Assembly: GCA_029550345.1 (NCBI GenBank)
Contig: JAKPHK010000035.1
Location: 1 to 64,000, forward strand
Reading direction: 5' to 3'
DNA length: 64,000 nucleotides
From: Pseudomonadota bacterium
GTDB lineage: Bacteria; Pseudomonadota; Alphaproteobacteria; Sphingomonadales; Sphingomonadaceae
The notes beneath the pieces were generated by a model. The model was given only the letters and a program-made list of their open reading frames with translations. It made no database searches and was not told the DNA's origin. The position numbers were made by a program, and so were the translations under genes. Shown piece by piece: positions 19,004 through 27,779 of this stretch (positions are counted from its first letter, which is position 1; every line of letters begins with the position of its first letter).

Positions 19004-19858
19004 TTAGCGTCCCGCCTTGACCAGTTTCTCCACTTCCTTGCCGAAGGACTTCAGATCGAAATTCTGCGGATCGTCATGGGCGTCAGGAATGGTTGAATCG
19101 ACGGTGTTGTGCTGCGCCGGGATCAGCCAATGCCCGGCCCGCGCACTAACATAGACATACAGCGCGGCCAGCATCCGGTACTGCTGCTTGGTGAAGCCGG
19201 GCTTGGGGCCATAGGTGTGGCCGCGATCGTCATAGCCCGGCAGAAACCGGCGCGGTTGGACCGTTTCGATATGGACCATCCGTCCACGCGCTGGCGATCC
19301 CACTACCCGGCTTTCCAGCTTGGTCGCGCGCCATGCCTCCTGAAATTCATGCCCGGCCCAGATCTGCCCGACCCGGTTGAGGAAGATATGCGCGACCGGC
19401 GCCTTGGCGATGCTGCCGTCCATGTAGGGGGTGAAATCGTTGACCTTCCAGTCCTCGTTCAGGTGCCGTGGGAAGGGATCGTGCCGGTAGAACGGCGTGC
19501 TGGTATCATGGATTACGAAATAGAGCAGGGGAAGCTCGCCCTCCGTCTTTGAAACCGGGGCATCCGCGTATTGCATGGCATAGCTGCGGTAGGGCTCGGG
19601 AAAGGCGGCGATCGCTGCCGCCTTCTGGGCCGCGCTTGGCGGCGGAGCATCGGTCATCAGGTGGACCAGCACTGGCGGCAGCGGCTGGGGCTTGCGGACC
19701 GCGCCTACCTCGATCTTGCGCATCAGGCAGCTGGCCTGTTCCAGCGGGGTCCCGGCAAAGGTCAGCGTCTCTCGGCTGAACCGGCATTCCCCGATCTCTT
19801 CGGCAAGGGCGGGGGTGGCGGCGATGAGCGGGAGCAGGCCCAGGATCAAACTACGCAT
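19004..19858 (-). CDS. Putative periplasmic N-acetylmuramoyl-L-alanine amidase-like protein
   Basis: The 284-aa product begins with a signal peptide (MRSLILGLLPLIAATPALA). The body has features of the Amidase_2 fold: VIHDTS (first His), HIFLNRVGQIWAGHEF and a late HDDPQNFD, with HIETVQPR between. These could supply the zinc ligands of an AmpD-type amidase that trims peptidoglycan stem peptides. The match is by motif order only. Start at 19858 is chosen because the signal peptide begins there; an upstream in-frame start lacks one. Confidence 0.5.
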   Translation of the reverse strand: MRSLILGLLPLIAATPALAEEIGECRFSRETLTFAGTPLEQASCLMRKIEVGAVRKPQPLPPVLVHLMTDAPPPSAAQKAAAIAAFPEPYRSYAMQYADAPVSKTEGELPLLYFVIHDTSTPFYRHDPFPRHLNEDWKVNDFTPYMDGSIAKAPVAHIFLNRVGQIWAGHEFQEAWRATKLESRVVGSPARGRMVHIETVQPRRFLPGYDDRGHTYGPKPGFTKQQYRMLAALYVYVSARAGHWLIPAQHNTVDSTIPDAHDDPQNFDLKSFGKEVEKLVKAGR

Positions 19859-20020
19859 TATGCTAGTTTGATCCCAAGTGCGCACGAGGCAATAGAACAA
19901 TTGCGGCATCGCAGCATTTCTGGGAAAGGAAGTGCGAATGGCTTCTTGAGGCGCCGCTCAGTCTTTCTGGGCGATCTGGCGCGGCTCAAGGGTGAAAACG
20001 GAAGCGATGAAGAGACGACT

Positions 20021-20344
20021 ATGGGCATTCTGCTGGACGCTATCGTTGCCGCTGTCCTCGCTGGGTTGACTGCGATTGCCGTAAACCGCTTGTTTCCAAA
20101 GTGGGGCGACTGGCTGCCGGTTACCTTCGCGACTTTCATTCCGCCGCTGATCTATGTTGCCATATCGGTCTATCGGGCGCTGGTGACGCTGGGGATGGCA
20201 GCGGGGCCTGATGGGACTGCTGCCCCCGGCTCGATCGGCCTGTTCATGACCGCGGTCGGCGGGTACGTGGTTGTTACGGTGACCTGGCTGCTTGTCGCTG
20301 TTCCCGCTTCCTTTGCTGCCTTGCACTTCTTTCGCCGCAAATGA
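20021..20344 (+). CDS. Small three-helix membrane protein
   Basis: The 107-aa product has hydrophobic segments near residues 5-20, 33-55 and 78-103, with an RRK end. No family is recognised. The ATG at 20021 ([20 protein letters not shown]) is the first that gives a membrane protein. Its stop overlaps the trmD start (ATGA), so trmD translation is probably coupled to it rather than to rimM. Confidence 0.6.
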   Translation: MGILLDAIVAAVLAGLTAIAVNRLFPKWGDWLPVTFATFIPPLIYVAISVYRALVTLGMAAGPDGTAAPGSIGLFMTAVGGYVVVTVTWLLVAVPASFAALHFFRRK

Positions 20345-21081
20345 CCTTTGCCGCTACAATCCTGACCCTCTACCCCGAGATGTTCCCCGGGCCGCTGGGC
20401 GTAAGCCTGGCCGGACGTGCGCGGGAGGAGGGGAAGTGGAGCCTCGATACCGTCCAGATCCGCGATTTCGCGATCGACAAGCACAAGACCGTTGACGATA
20501 CACCGGCCGGTGGCGGTGCGGGGATGGTGCTCAGGGTCGATGTGCTGGCTGCGGCGATTGACCATGCCCGCAGCCTCAATCCCGAAGTGCCGGTCATCGC
20601 GATGACTCCGCGCGGACGGCCGCTGACGCAGGCCCGTGTGCGCGAACTGGCGGCGGGGCCGGGGGTGATCGTGCTGTGTGGCCGGTTTGAGGGGTTTGAC
20701 GAGCGGATTTTCGAAGCGCGCGACGTGGAAGAAGTCTCGATCGGTGACATTGTCCTGTCCGGCGGCGAACCGGCGGCGATCATGCTACTCGACGCTTGCA
20801 TTCGCTTGCTTCCCGGCGTAATGGGCGCCGCTTCGAGCGGTACCGAGGAATCCTTCGAACAGGGGTTGCTTGAATATCCTCACTATACCCGACCCGCGAC
20901 GTGGGAAGGGCGCACGATCCCTGAAGTGCTGCGATCGGGGGATCATGCGAAGATCGCGGCCTGGCGGAAAAACCAGTCCGAGGTTGATACACGGCTACGC
21001 AGGCCGGATCTTTGGGAGCGCCATGAGGGTGCTCGGGTCCAGTCTGCCTCTGGTGCGCGGCGAAAAGACGAAGGAATATGA
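20341..21081 (+). CDS. trmD: tRNA (guanine-37-N1)-methyltransferase
   Basis: The 246-aa SPOUT-fold enzyme methylates G37 of tRNAs with S-adenosylmethionine and prevents +1 frameshifting. The start [20 protein letters not shown], the knot region [13 protein letters not shown] and the [14 protein letters not shown] loop are typical. Length is normal. rplS begins 3 bp after its stop. Confidence 0.95.
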   Translation: MTFAATILTLYPEMFPGPLGVSLAGRAREEGKWSLDTVQIRDFAIDKHKTVDDTPAGGGAGMVLRVDVLAAAIDHARSLNPEVPVIAMTPRGRPLTQARVRELAAGPGVIVLCGRFEGFDERIFEARDVEEVSIGDIVLSGGEPAAIMLLDACIRLLPGVMGAASSGTEESFEQGLLEYPHYTRPATWEGRTIPEVLRSGDHAKIAAWRKNQSEVDTRLRRPDLWERHEGARVQSASGARRKDEGI

Positions 21082-21084
21082 GGG

Positions 21085-21459
21085 ATGAACCTCATTCAGC
21101 AGATCGAGGCCGAGGAAATTGCCAAGGCCGGCAAGACCATTCCGGAATTCCGCCCCGGTGACACCGTCCGCGTTGGCGTGCGCGTTGTCGAAGGCGAACG
21201 GACCCGTGTGTAGGCCTATGAAGGCGTCTGCATCGCCCGCGCCAACAAGGGCATCAGCTCCAACTTCACCGTCCGCAAGATGAGCTTCGGCGAAGGCGTT
21301 GAGCGTGTTTTCCCGATCTATTCGCCCAACATCGATTCGATCACCGTCGTCCGCAAGGGCGTGGTGCGCCGGGCCAAGCTCTATTACCTGCGCGGCCGCA
21401 CCGGCAAGCGCGCCCGCATCGCCGAGCGCCGCGACGTGCGCCCGGGCGACGAGGGCTAA
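21085..21459 (+). pseudogene. rplS: 50S ribosomal protein L19 with in-frame TAG
   Basis: Read through, the frame gives a complete 124-codon L19: start [35 protein letters not shown], then TAG at 21211-21213 (codon 43), then [13 protein letters not shown] and the full C-terminal half ending RPGDEG. E. coli L19 has Gln at the matching place (RLQAFEGV), so the stop is one C-to-T step from CAG. Nothing else is broken and the reading frame is intact on both sides. L19 sits at the 30S/50S interface and is normally needed for growth, so sequence error, mixed strains or suppression must be considered. AGGG before the ATG is a good ribosome binding site. Confidence 0.9.
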
Positions 21460-21492
21460 GGCTCTAGCCACCCAAGGCTAAAACGGATTAGG

Positions 21493-21527
21493 AAGGCGTC
21501 CCGGCTTCGGTCGGGGCGCCTTTTCTC
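21493..21527 (+). terminator. Rho-independent terminator of the trmD-rplS unit
   Basis: AAGGCGTCCCG and CGGGGCGCCTT pair around GCTTCGGT, followed by TTCTCT. It lies 33 bp after the rplS stop. Confidence 0.85.
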
Positions 21528-21549
21528 TGTTCAGGATGCCCGCCTTGCC

Positions 21550-23799
21550 ATGCGTCTGCTCGTTGCCTTGCTTGCCGCCACGATTCTGTCCGTCAGTCCC
21601 GCCCATGCCGGGGACGCCCCGGTGAGCGCGCCCGCCGCACCGGCTGAAGCCAGGTCGCTGGATTTCGAACGGGTCTTCGCCAGCCCCAGCCTCAACGGCG
21701 CTGTGCCGCGCGGGGTGAAACTTTCGCCCGACGGTCGCTGGCTGACTGTGCTGCGGGGCCGCGCTGATGATCGCGAGCGTTATGATCTGTGGGGGTTTGA
21801 CCGGACGACTGGCAAATGGACCATGCTGGTTGACAGCCTCAAGCTCTCCAGCGGCAAAGAGCTTTCCGAGGCCGAAAAGATGCAGCGCGAGCGTCAGCGG
21901 ATCGGCGATCTCAAGGGCATCGTCAGCTATGATTGGTCGGCAGACAGCAAGGCGATTCTGGTCCCGCTCGATGGCGATCTCTATCTGGCTGGACTGGACG
22001 GTACGATCACCCGGCTGACCGACAGCACCGGGGATGAACTCAACCCCGCGCTGAGTCCCAAGGGTGGCCATGTCTCGTTCGTGCGGGATCGGCGGCTGTG
22101 GACCGGCAAGGTCGGGGCCGAAGCCGGCCCGGTTACGCCGCAGGAAAGCGCGGAGACGGTCCACTGGGGCGAGGCGGAGTTCGTCGCGCAGGAGGAAATG
22201 GCCCGCTTCACCGGATACTGGTGGGCGCCGGATGACAGCCGGATCGCAGTGCAGCGGTTCGATGATGCCTCGGTCGGGATCGTCACCCGTACTGCGATTG
22301 GTGCGGAAAGCACCAAGACCTTCCAGCAGCGTTACCCGGTCGCGGGTTCGGCCAACTCGTTGGTTTCGTTGTGGGTGATGGCGCCCGATGGCAGCGGCAA
22401 GGTTGAAGTCGATCTGGGGCCGGACAAGGATATCTACCTCGCCCGGGTTGATTGGGCGCCCGATGGCAAGACGCTTTATGTCCAGCGCCAGAACCGCGAG
22501 CAGACCCGGCTCGATATGCTGGCCGTCGATCCCACGACCGGCAAAAGTCGGGTGCTGTTTACCGAACAGGCCGCCTCCCGCAGCTGGGTTAACCTGTCGA
22601 ACGATTACCGCTTCCTGAAGGACGGCAGCCTGATCTGGTGGTCGGAACGCGACGGGTTCGGGCACCTGTGGCACCTCAAGGGCGGAAAGTGGAAACAGCT
22701 GACCAAGGGGCCGTGGGTGGTGACTGGGCTGGCCGGGATCGATGAAAAGGCCGGGCGCGTCTATTTCACCGCAACCAAGGATGATGTGCTGGCGACGGGC
22801 GTCTATGCCCTGAATCTGGCTGATCCGTACAAGATTGAGCGGCTGGGTGAGCCGGGCTTTGCCCACAGCGCCAGCATGGACAAGGCCGGGCAGACCCTGC
22901 TGGTCTCCCGCTCAAGCCCCAGCCAGCCGCCGCAGGTCTATGTGGCGGACGGTAAGGGCAAGCGGCTGGCCTGGGTGGAGGAGAACAAGCTCGACGCCAG
23001 CCACCCCTATGCGCCCTATTTGGCAGCGCACCGCGCTCCGACATTCGGCACCATTCTGGCTGCCGACGGCACCGAGCTGCACTGGAAAATGATCACGCCG
23101 GTGATGGAGCCGGGCAAACGCTATCCGGTGTTCTTCCAGCACTATGGCGGGCCGACCGCGCAGACCGTGACCCGGGGCTGGGCCAGCCCGCTGGAACAGG
23201 CGATCGTTGCCAAGGGCTACATCTTCTTCGAGATAGACAACCGCGGCAGCGAAAACCGCGGGGTGAAGTTTGCCTCTGCGCTGTACCGGGCGATGGGCGG
23301 GGTCGAGGTGGAGGACCAGAAGGCCGGGGCGCTGTTCCTGAAAGGGCTGCCCTATGTCGATGGGGACCGGATCGCGACCTACGGCTGGTCCTATGGCGGA
23401 TACATGACGATCAAGATGCTGCAAGCCGATCCGGGGCTCTATGCCGCCGGGATTTCGGGCGCGCCGGTGACCAGGTGGGAGCTTTACGATACCCATTACA
23501 CCGAACGCTACATGGGCGATCCGCGCCAGGTGCCGCAGGCCTATGCCAAGGCCAACGCGCTCGACGATGCCGGAAAGATCGCAGACCCGCTGCTGCTGAT
23601 CCACGGCATGGCCGATGACAACGTGGTGTTCGAAAACAGCTCGATGCTGATCTCGCGGATGCAGGGACAGGCGGTGCCGTTCGAAATGATGCTCTATCCG
23701 GGCTACACCCACCGTGTTTCCGGACCCAAGGTCGGCGTGCACCTGTGGAACACGATCTTTGCGTTTCTGGACAAGCAGATGCCGGACAAGGCCAAGTGA
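21550..23799 (+). CDS. Dipeptidyl peptidase IV-type S9 peptidase
   Basis: The 749-aa product has a signal peptide ending SPAHAG, an N-terminal beta-propeller (about 40-490) and a C-terminal alpha/beta hydrolase domain. The serine motif GWSYGGYM (about residue 617), the aspartate in HGMADDNV and the histidine in YTHR make the catalytic triad. A double Glu (FVAQEEMARF, about 215) fits the DPP IV N-terminus-binding Glu pair. It removes Xaa-Pro dipeptides in the periplasm. The stop overlaps the GTG of the next gene. Confidence 0.92.
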   Translation: MRLLVALLAATILSVSPAHAGDAPVSAPAAPAEARSLDFERVFASPSLNGAVPRGVKLSPDGRWLTVLRGRADDRERYDLWGFDRTTGKWTMLVDSLKLSSGKELSEAEKMQRERQRIGDLKGIVSYDWSADSKAILVPLDGDLYLAGLDGTITRLTDSTGDELNPALSPKGGHVSFVRDRRLWTGKVGAEAGPVTPQESAETVHWGEAEFVAQEEMARFTGYWWAPDDSRIAVQRFDDASVGIVTRTAIGAESTKTFQQRYPVAGSANSLVSLWVMAPDGSGKVEVDLGPDKDIYLARVDWAPDGKTLYVQRQNREQTRLDMLAVDPTTGKSRVLFTEQAASRSWVNLSNDYRFLKDGSLIWWSERDGFGHLWHLKGGKWKQLTKGPWVVTGLAGIDEKAGRVYFTATKDDVLATGVYALNLADPYKIERLGEPGFAHSASMDKAGQTLLVSRSSPSQPPQVYVADGKGKRLAWVEENKLDASHPYAPYLAAHRAPTFGTILAADGTELHWKMITPVMEPGKRYPVFFQHYGGPTAQTVTRGWASPLEQAIVAKGYIFFEIDNRGSENRGVKFASALYRAMGGVEVEDQKAGALFLKGLPYVDGDRIATYGWSYGGYMTIKMLQADPGLYAAGISGAPVTRWELYDTHYTERYMGDPRQVPQAYAKANALDDAGKIADPLLLIHGMADDNVVFENSSMLISRMQGQAVPFEMMLYPGYTHRVSGPKVGVHLWNTIFAFLDKQMPDKAK

Positions 23800-24401
23800 A
23801 CCTTTCCCGCCGCGCGGTCCTGTCCGGCGCTCTGGCGCTGGCAGCCTGTTCGCGCGTCAAGGCAGAGCCGCGCGCGGCGAGTGCACGGGCGCGGGCTCTG
23901 ATTGCGGCCGCGCGGCGGCAGGTGGGCGTAACTCTGGCTTATGACCCGGCCTATACCGCACTGGCCTATCCCGGCGGCGATGTTGACCGGGCCAAAGGAG
24001 TCTGCACCGACGTGGTGATCCGGGCCTACCGCGATGCCTTCGGGATCGATCTGCAACGCGATGTGCATGAGGATATGGCCGTGCATTTCGCCGCCTATCC
24101 GCGACGCTGGGGGCTGACCCGCCCGGACCGGAATATCGATCACCGCCGGGTGCCGAATCTTGAAACCTACTGGACCCGCATGGCCGCGCGCCTGCCTATT
24201 CCTGCTCGGCCCGAAGACTGGCAGCCGGGCGATTTGTTCACCACCCTAATCAACGGACGCCTGCCGCACGTCGGGATCGTTTCGGATCGGATCACCACCA
24301 ATGGCAATCCGCTGGTGATCCACAATATCGGATCGGGGACGCGGGAAGAGGACCGACTGCTGTCGTGGAAGCCGACCGGGCGCTTTCGTTGGCGGGTATA
24401 G
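23796..24401 (+). CDS. DUF1287 lipoprotein
   Basis: The 201-aa product starts at GTG (GTGA overlap with the peptidase stop) and has a short signal with lipobox LALAAC at residue 18. The core YPGGDVDRAKGVCTDVVIRAYR, a conserved Cys-Thr-Asp, and later HVGIVSD…HNIGSG match DUF1287. The pattern of Cys followed by a later His recalls NlpC/P60-like hydrolases. Likely a periplasmic cell-wall-associated protein; activity unproven. A repeat element begins 4 bp after its stop. Confidence 0.82.
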   Translation: MNLSRRAVLSGALALAACSRVKAEPRAASARARALIAAARRQVGVTLAYDPAYTALAYPGGDVDRAKGVCTDVVIRAYRDAFGIDLQRDVHEDMAVHFAAYPRRWGLTRPDRNIDHRRVPNLETYWTRMAARLPIPARPEDWQPGDLFTTLINGRLPHVGIVSDRITTNGNPLVIHNIGSGTREEDRLLSWKPTGRFRWRV

Positions 24402-24405
24402 GATT

Positions 24406-24582
24406 GGTTCACGCAGAGGCCGCAGAGAAGAAGTAGAGGCGCAGAGAGGTTCCGCAATCCGCGAAGCGGCCTCTGTCAATCCAGCATCGCGGCAGACGCA
24501 GCCTTGAAAGATGAGGGCGGCTTTGCCGCAGGGAGCAGCATCTCTGCGCCTTTACTTCTTCTCCGGGCCCTCTGCGTGAACC
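24406..24582. repeat. Inverted-repeat element without a gene (copy B)
   Basis: 42-bp inverted arms (24406-24447 and 24541-24582, beginning GGTTCACGCAGAGG) agree at 38 positions. The inner 93 bp hold no gene but contain GCGGCTTTGCCGC at 24517-24529, the hairpin shared with the other two gene-less copies. It fills most of the 252-bp gap between the DUF1287 gene and asd. Confidence 0.85.
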
Positions 24583-24653
24583 CCAATCAACCACAACCTT
24601 GCAGCATGGGCCAATTCCTCTAAGTGCAGGCCGGCAAGCGGAAGGAAACACGA

Positions 24654-25679
24654 ATGGCATACCGGGTGGTAGTGGTCGGCGCGACGGGGAATGTAGGGCG
24701 CGAGATGCTCAACGTTCTGGCCGAGCGCGAGTTTCCGATCGAGGAACTGGCGGCTGTCGCCAGCTCACGCTCGACCGGTGACGAGATTGAATTTGGCGAA
24801 ACCGGCCAGATGCTCAAGGTCAGGAACATTGAGCATTTCGATTTCACCGGCTGGGACATCGCGCTGTTTTCCGCCGGATCGGACGCTGCGAAAACCTATG
24901 GCCCAAAGGCTGCGGCGGCGGGCTGCGTGGTGATCGATAATTCCAGCTTCTACCGGATGGACCCGGACGTGCCGCTGATCGTGCCGGAAGTGAATCCCGA
25001 TGCGATCGATGGTTACAAGGCCAAGATGATCATCGCCAACCCCAATTGCTCGACCGCGCAGATGGTGGTGGCGCTAAAACCCTTGCACGATGCCGCGAAG
25101 ATCAAGCGGGTGGTGGTGGCGACCTATCAATCGGTTTCCGGCGCGGGCAAGCAGGGGATGGACGAACTGTTCGAGCAGAGCCGCAACATCTTTGTCGGCG
25201 ATGCCAGCGATCCGGTGAAATTCACCAAGCAGATCGCCTTTAACGTGATCCCGCATATCGACAGCTTCCTGGACGATGGATCGACCAAGGAAGAATGGAA
25301 AATGGTGGTCGAAACCAAGAAGATCATGGACCCGAAGATCAAGGTTACCGCCACCTGCGTCCGCGTACCGGTCTTTGTAGGCCACAGCGAGGCGATCAAC
25401 CTGGAATTCGAGGATGAGATCAGCGCCGAACAGGCCCAGGTGATCTTGCGCGAGGCGCCGGGCGTAATGCTGGTCGATAAGCGCGAGGATGGCGGATACG
25501 TCACGCCCGTGGAATGCGTCGGCGATGGCGCCACTTTCGTCTCCCGCGTGCGCGAGGATCCGACCGTGGAGAACGGCCTGTCGCTGTGGTGCGTATCGGA
25601 CAACCTGCGAAAAGGCGCGGCGCTCAACGCGGTTCAGATCGCGGAACTGCTGGGGCGGCGGTGTTTGCAGAAGGGGTAG
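24654..25679 (+). CDS. asd: Aspartate-semialdehyde dehydrogenase
   Basis: The 341-aa enzyme reduces aspartyl phosphate to the semialdehyde with NADPH, the branch point to lysine, diaminopimelate, threonine and methionine. The Rossmann start VVVVGATGNVGREML, the catalytic cysteine in ANPNCSTAQM (about residue 130) and the SVSGAGKQG stretch are present. The ATG at 24654 has GGAAGGA upstream. Length is normal. Confidence 0.96.
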   Translation: MAYRVVVVGATGNVGREMLNVLAEREFPIEELAAVASSRSTGDEIEFGETGQMLKVRNIEHFDFTGWDIALFSAGSDAAKTYGPKAAAAGCVVIDNSSFYRMDPDVPLIVPEVNPDAIDGYKAKMIIANPNCSTAQMVVALKPLHDAAKIKRVVVATYQSVSGAGKQGMDELFEQSRNIFVGDASDPVKFTKQIAFNVIPHIDSFLDDGSTKEEWKMVVETKKIMDPKIKVTATCVRVPVFVGHSEAINLEFEDEISAEQAQVILREAPGVMLVDKREDGGYVTPVECVGDGATFVSRVREDPTVENGLSLWCVSDNLRKGAALNAVQIAELLGRRCLQKG

Positions 25680-25683
25680 GCGG

Positions 25684-26337
25684 TTGACCGTACCTCCGGA
25701 TCTTGGGCAGATAATCGACGCGGAAGCTGCTCGCCAAGGTCACGATCTTGGTTGGAGTTTCTTCTATTGCCCTGCCGCTCGGGCACACACCGCCCGATTG
25801 GCTACTCTAGGCCTGAATCCTGGCGGCGGGCGTTCGGATGGAACCGATTGGGCCAGCCTGCGACAGCTGGAAGACCTGCAGGGCAATAGCTAACTGTGGC
25901 AAAGATGGGGGAGCAACGGCAAGAAAACTGCCCTTCAGCAACAGATTGCACGACTGATCGAAGTTGCCGGCGTTTCCGAACAGGAAGTTGTTTCGCTAAA
26001 CGCCATACCGTTTCGGAGCCCCGGATGGGCAAGTCTTAAGAACCGCGACGAGGCGGTTGAGTTTGGGTTGACCCTCTGCAAGCCCGTCTTGGAATCACCA
26101 TGCTTGCAATTGATTGTCGGATTCGGCTTGTCGGCAATCGAAGTACGCCTTGTTCGAGAGCTTGGATACAAAACGGTTGGCGAAATTCCGACGGGGTGGG
26201 GCAAGGTTCAGGCTCGGTGCTATGATCGCGGCGGGAAGACCTTGTTGATGCTGCCTCATCTCAGTCGGTTCGCGGTGCTTGGACGCCGGCAGGCTGAACG
26301 ACTTGAGGATGTCATCCGAATGGCAATAAGCCAATGA
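25684..26337 (+). pseudogene. Glycosylase-like gene (uracil-DNA glycosylase fold) with one in-frame stop
   Basis: One frame from a TTG at 25684 to the TGA at 26337 would give about 217 aa but is cut by TAA at 25891-25893 (codon 70). The frame before has LATLGLNPGGG; after the stop come LNAIPFRSPGW and MLPHLSRF. LGLNPGG and PHLSR resemble motifs A and B of the uracil-DNA glycosylase superfamily; this is a tentative family call. No family consensus is known to me for the lost residue (CAA Gln or TAC/TAT Tyr are one step away). Base composition is lower in GC than neighbours, which suggests acquisition. Its stop overlaps the next start. Confidence 0.6.
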
Positions 26338-26780
26338 CCCAGACCATGACCGGAGGCTGCCAGTGCGGCCGTGTGCGCTACAGCGTCGAAATTGACAGTG
26401 ACGATGCCTATTGGTGCCACTGCCGGATGTGTCAGAAGGCGACCGGCGGGATTGCCGCGGCGTTTGTGCAGGTGCCGCACGCGGCGCTGACCTGGCTGAG
26501 TGAGCCGGACTGGTACCAGAGTTCTGCGATCGCCCGGCGGCCGTTCTGTTCAGCCTGCGGGGCGCCGCTGGGGTTCGATTTCACTCCGCCGGGCGACAAT
26601 ATCGACCTGACTGTCGGCAGCTTCGATGATCCGTCGCGGTTCAGGCCGGTTGCCCATGCCGGTTCGGAATCGATCCATGAAGCCTGGCTTGATACCCGCG
26701 ATCTGCCGCGCCATTACAGCGCGACGACAAAGAGTGTGGCCGAGCGCTGGCAGGCCGCCGGGCTGGAGGTGCCGGAATGA
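26334..26780 (+). CDS. GFA family zinc protein
   Basis: The 148-aa product has the zinc-binding cysteines of the GFA (glutathione-dependent formaldehyde-activating enzyme-like, PF04828) family: GGCQCGRVRY, CHCRMCQKATGG and FCSACGAPL. Most members are carbon-sulfur lyase-like proteins of unknown substrate. It overlaps the gene before and the hydrolase after by 4 bp each. Confidence 0.88.
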   Translation: MTQTMTGGCQCGRVRYSVEIDSDDAYWCHCRMCQKATGGIAAAFVQVPHAALTWLSEPDWYQSSAIARRPFCSACGAPLGFDFTPPGDNIDLTVGSFDDPSRFRPVAHAGSESIHEAWLDTRDLPRHYSATTKSVAERWQAAGLEVPE

Positions 26781-27532
26781 GCGTGACGAGCGAATTCTAC
26801 CCTGGCTTTGCTGGCGCGCGGTTGGCGCTACACCGGATCGGGCAGGGCAAGCCATTGATTTTGCTCCACGGCTTGTTTTCCAGCGCGGCGATGAATTGGA
26901 TGAAATGGGGCACGGCGGAAATGCTGGCTGACGCGGGTTTCGAATGCCTGATGCCCGATCTGCGCGCCCATGGGCAGAGCGAGGCGCCGCACGATCCCGC
27001 AGCCTATCCGGACGATGTGCTGGCGAAGGATCTGGCTGCACTGGTCGGTCATCTTGGCTTGGATGACTATGACCTCTGTGGGTTCTCGCTGGGCGCGCGA
27101 ACTTCGGTGCGCGGAGTTATTGCGGGACTGAAACCGCGCAAGCTGGTGCTGGGCGGGATGGGGCTGGAGGGGCTGGCCGGATGGACCGCGCGCGGGGCCT
27201 TTTTCATCGACGCGATCGACCGGTTCGATAGCGTGAAGCACGGCGATCCGGCCTTTCCGGCGGTATCGTTCATGAAGACCATGCAGGTGGACCGGGTTGC
27301 TGCACGGATGCTACTGCAAACCTTCACCGATACCCCACCACAGGCACTGAACGCGCTGGCCATGCGCACTCTGATCGTCAACGGCGATCAGGATCGCGAC
27401 AACGGCGATCCTGCGGCACTGACCGCCGCGCTGCCCAATGCAGTCCAGGCGGTGGTACCGGGCACCCATATGAGCTGTGTGACCAAACCCGAATTTGGTG
27501 AGGCGATCCGGGACTTCCTGTTGGAATCTTGA
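26777..27532 (+). CDS. Alpha/beta hydrolase
   Basis: The 251-aa product has the oxyanion motif LLHGLFSS, the nucleophile elbow GFSLGA at about residue 100 (Ser102), NGDQDRDN carrying the acidic residue and a late GTHMS histidine. The fold is clear; the substrate is not. It ends the asd-downstream run of overlapping small genes. An inverted-repeat element follows 31 bp after its stop. Confidence 0.87.
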   Translation: MSVTSEFYPGFAGARLALHRIGQGKPLILLHGLFSSAAMNWMKWGTAEMLADAGFECLMPDLRAHGQSEAPHDPAAYPDDVLAKDLAALVGHLGLDDYDLCGFSLGARTSVRGVIAGLKPRKLVLGGMGLEGLAGWTARGAFFIDAIDRFDSVKHGDPAFPAVSFMKTMQVDRVAARMLLQTFTDTPPQALNALAMRTLIVNGDQDRDNGDPAALTAALPNAVQAVVPGTHMSCVTKPEFGEAIRDFLLES

Positions 27533-27563
27533 GGATCGGGGTTTTGGCCAGCCTTGCGTTTTT

Positions 27564-27745
27564 GGGGTTCACGCAGAGACCGCAGAGAAGAAAAGCGAGG
27601 CGCGGAGAAGCAGCGTTCGCGGCCAAGCCGCTTTGTCTTTCTATGGCCGCGCCAAACGCATCCTTGGCAGAGGTAGAGGAGCCTGCGGCTCGGCGCTACA
27701 CCTCCGCGGCTCCATTTTCTTCTCTGCGGTCTCTGCGCGAACCCC
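27564..27745. repeat. Inverted-repeat element without a gene (copy C)
   Basis: 45-bp inverted arms (27564-27608 and 27701-27745, beginning GGGGTTC-CGCAGAGACC) agree at 40 positions. The inner part contains GCGGCCAAGCCGC at 27619-27631, which on the other strand is the shared GCGGC-TT-N-GCCGC hairpin, so this copy is inserted the other way round from 24406. It occupies the 247-bp gap before the amn stop. Confidence 0.85.
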
Positions 27746-27779
27746 TTGCAAACGCAAAGGTAGCGCAAAAACCAACGCC

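Noticed and set aside
21085..21459. TAG recoded as an amino acid throughout this genome
   Set aside because: TAG is an ordinary stop of rimM (18391), DUF1287 (24399), asd (25677), phaC (46304) and lepA (55121).
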